Below are positions 14,503 to 14,572 of a DNA stretch of 14,572 nucleotides, one piece after another. A program made the translations under genes and the position numbers. How positions within the stretch are numbered: position 1 is the stretch's first letter; each line of letters opens with the position of its first letter. Below the pieces are notes generated by a model. That model was not told the origin of the DNA and did no database searches. It saw only the letters and a program-made list of their open reading frames with translations. Origin of the DNA: CAZSGN01 sp964606415 (lineage in GTDB: Bacteria > Bacteroidota > Bacteroidia > Bacteroidales > JBBRXJ01); the NCBI GenBank assembly GCA_964606415.1, contig CAZSGN010000044.1, positions 1 through 14,572 on the forward strand, given 5' to 3'.

Positions 14503-14572
14503 TTATTTAACAAATTGCCATACAGGGCTCATCACAGATGAGTAGATTTCCTGTGCGAAGTTGAGCATGCCC
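14503..14572 (-). CDS. nifE: NifE, last residues only (partial)
   Basis: The minus-strand frame from the right edge reads GMLNFAQEIYSSVMSPVW and five further residues before a TAA at 14503-14505. This matches the usual C-terminus of the NifD/NifE family (a Gly-x-x-Asn/Phe-Ala-x-x-hydrophobic helix, then a Pro-x-Trp near the end). NifE rather than NifD is inferred because the next gene reads as NifN. Only 22 residues plus a partial codon are visible, so the call rests mainly on context. Confidence 0.7.
   Translation of the reverse strand, partial: GMLNFAQEIYSSVMSPVWQFVK

Noticed and set aside
1..14572. CRISPR array, insertion sequence, phage, toxin-antitoxin or defence system
   Set aside because: No spaced direct repeats, transposase, integrase or terminal repeats were seen, and every long frame has a metabolic or signalling assignment.

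Overview
The window looks like chromosomal DNA of an anaerobic, nitrogen-fixing member of the Bacteroidota, or the wider Bacteroidota/Chlorobiota group. The DNA is AT-rich, genes lack clear Shine-Dalgarno sequences, and several starts are preceded by the Bacteroidota promoter element TAnnTTTG. In one case (a tRNA) the full TTTG-N19-TAnnTTTG promoter is present. The proteins match families typical of anaerobes. Every protein gene is on the minus strand; only the tRNA is on the plus strand.

Right half (about 7.2-14.57 kb): the 3' part of a molybdenum-nitrogenase operon. In transcription order (right to left) it holds the last codons of nifE, then nifN, nifB, a small NifX-type cofactor-binding protein, a thioredoxin-like [2Fe-2S] ferredoxin, nifV, and modA-modB-modC. 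Gaps are -4 to 49 nt, so this is probably one transcript. Together these genes make the iron-sulfur core of FeMo-cofactor (NifB), mature it on the NifEN scaffold, supply homocitrate (NifV) and import molybdate (ModABC). nifH, nifD and nifK, the remainder of nifE and the operon promoter are outside the window. The order, with modABC at the end, resembles from memory the nif loci of green sulfur bacteria.

Middle (about 5.7-7.0 kb): hypA and hypB, the nickel-insertion pair for [NiFe]-hydrogenase maturation. HypB has both a CxxCGC nickel site and a 20-histidine tract. A role in recycling the H2 made by nitrogenase is plausible, but no hydrogenase gene is visible. Next (3.95-5.5 kb) is a solitary acyl-CoA dehydrogenase-family gene with its own probable promoter.

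Left part (1-3.8 kb): a plus-strand tRNA-Pro(GGG) with promoter and terminator, then trxB (thioredoxin reductase) followed by a HAD-family hydrolase as a two-gene unit, and finally the N-terminal 451 residues of a six-TM sensor histidine kinase cut by the window edge. The hairpin with a T-tract at 1422-1491 probably ends the trxB-HAD transcript.

No mobile element, CRISPR array, phage gene or defence system is visible. No intergenic stretch exceeds 300 nt; the largest are described. The most unusual signals are small: a NifN with the complete NifK-type cysteine set, two adjacent NifX-type domains with cysteine-rich tails, a nested inverted repeat at the nifV-modA junction, and a recurrent TTG-ATY-ATG start context. 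I see no evidence for a wholly new multi-gene system.
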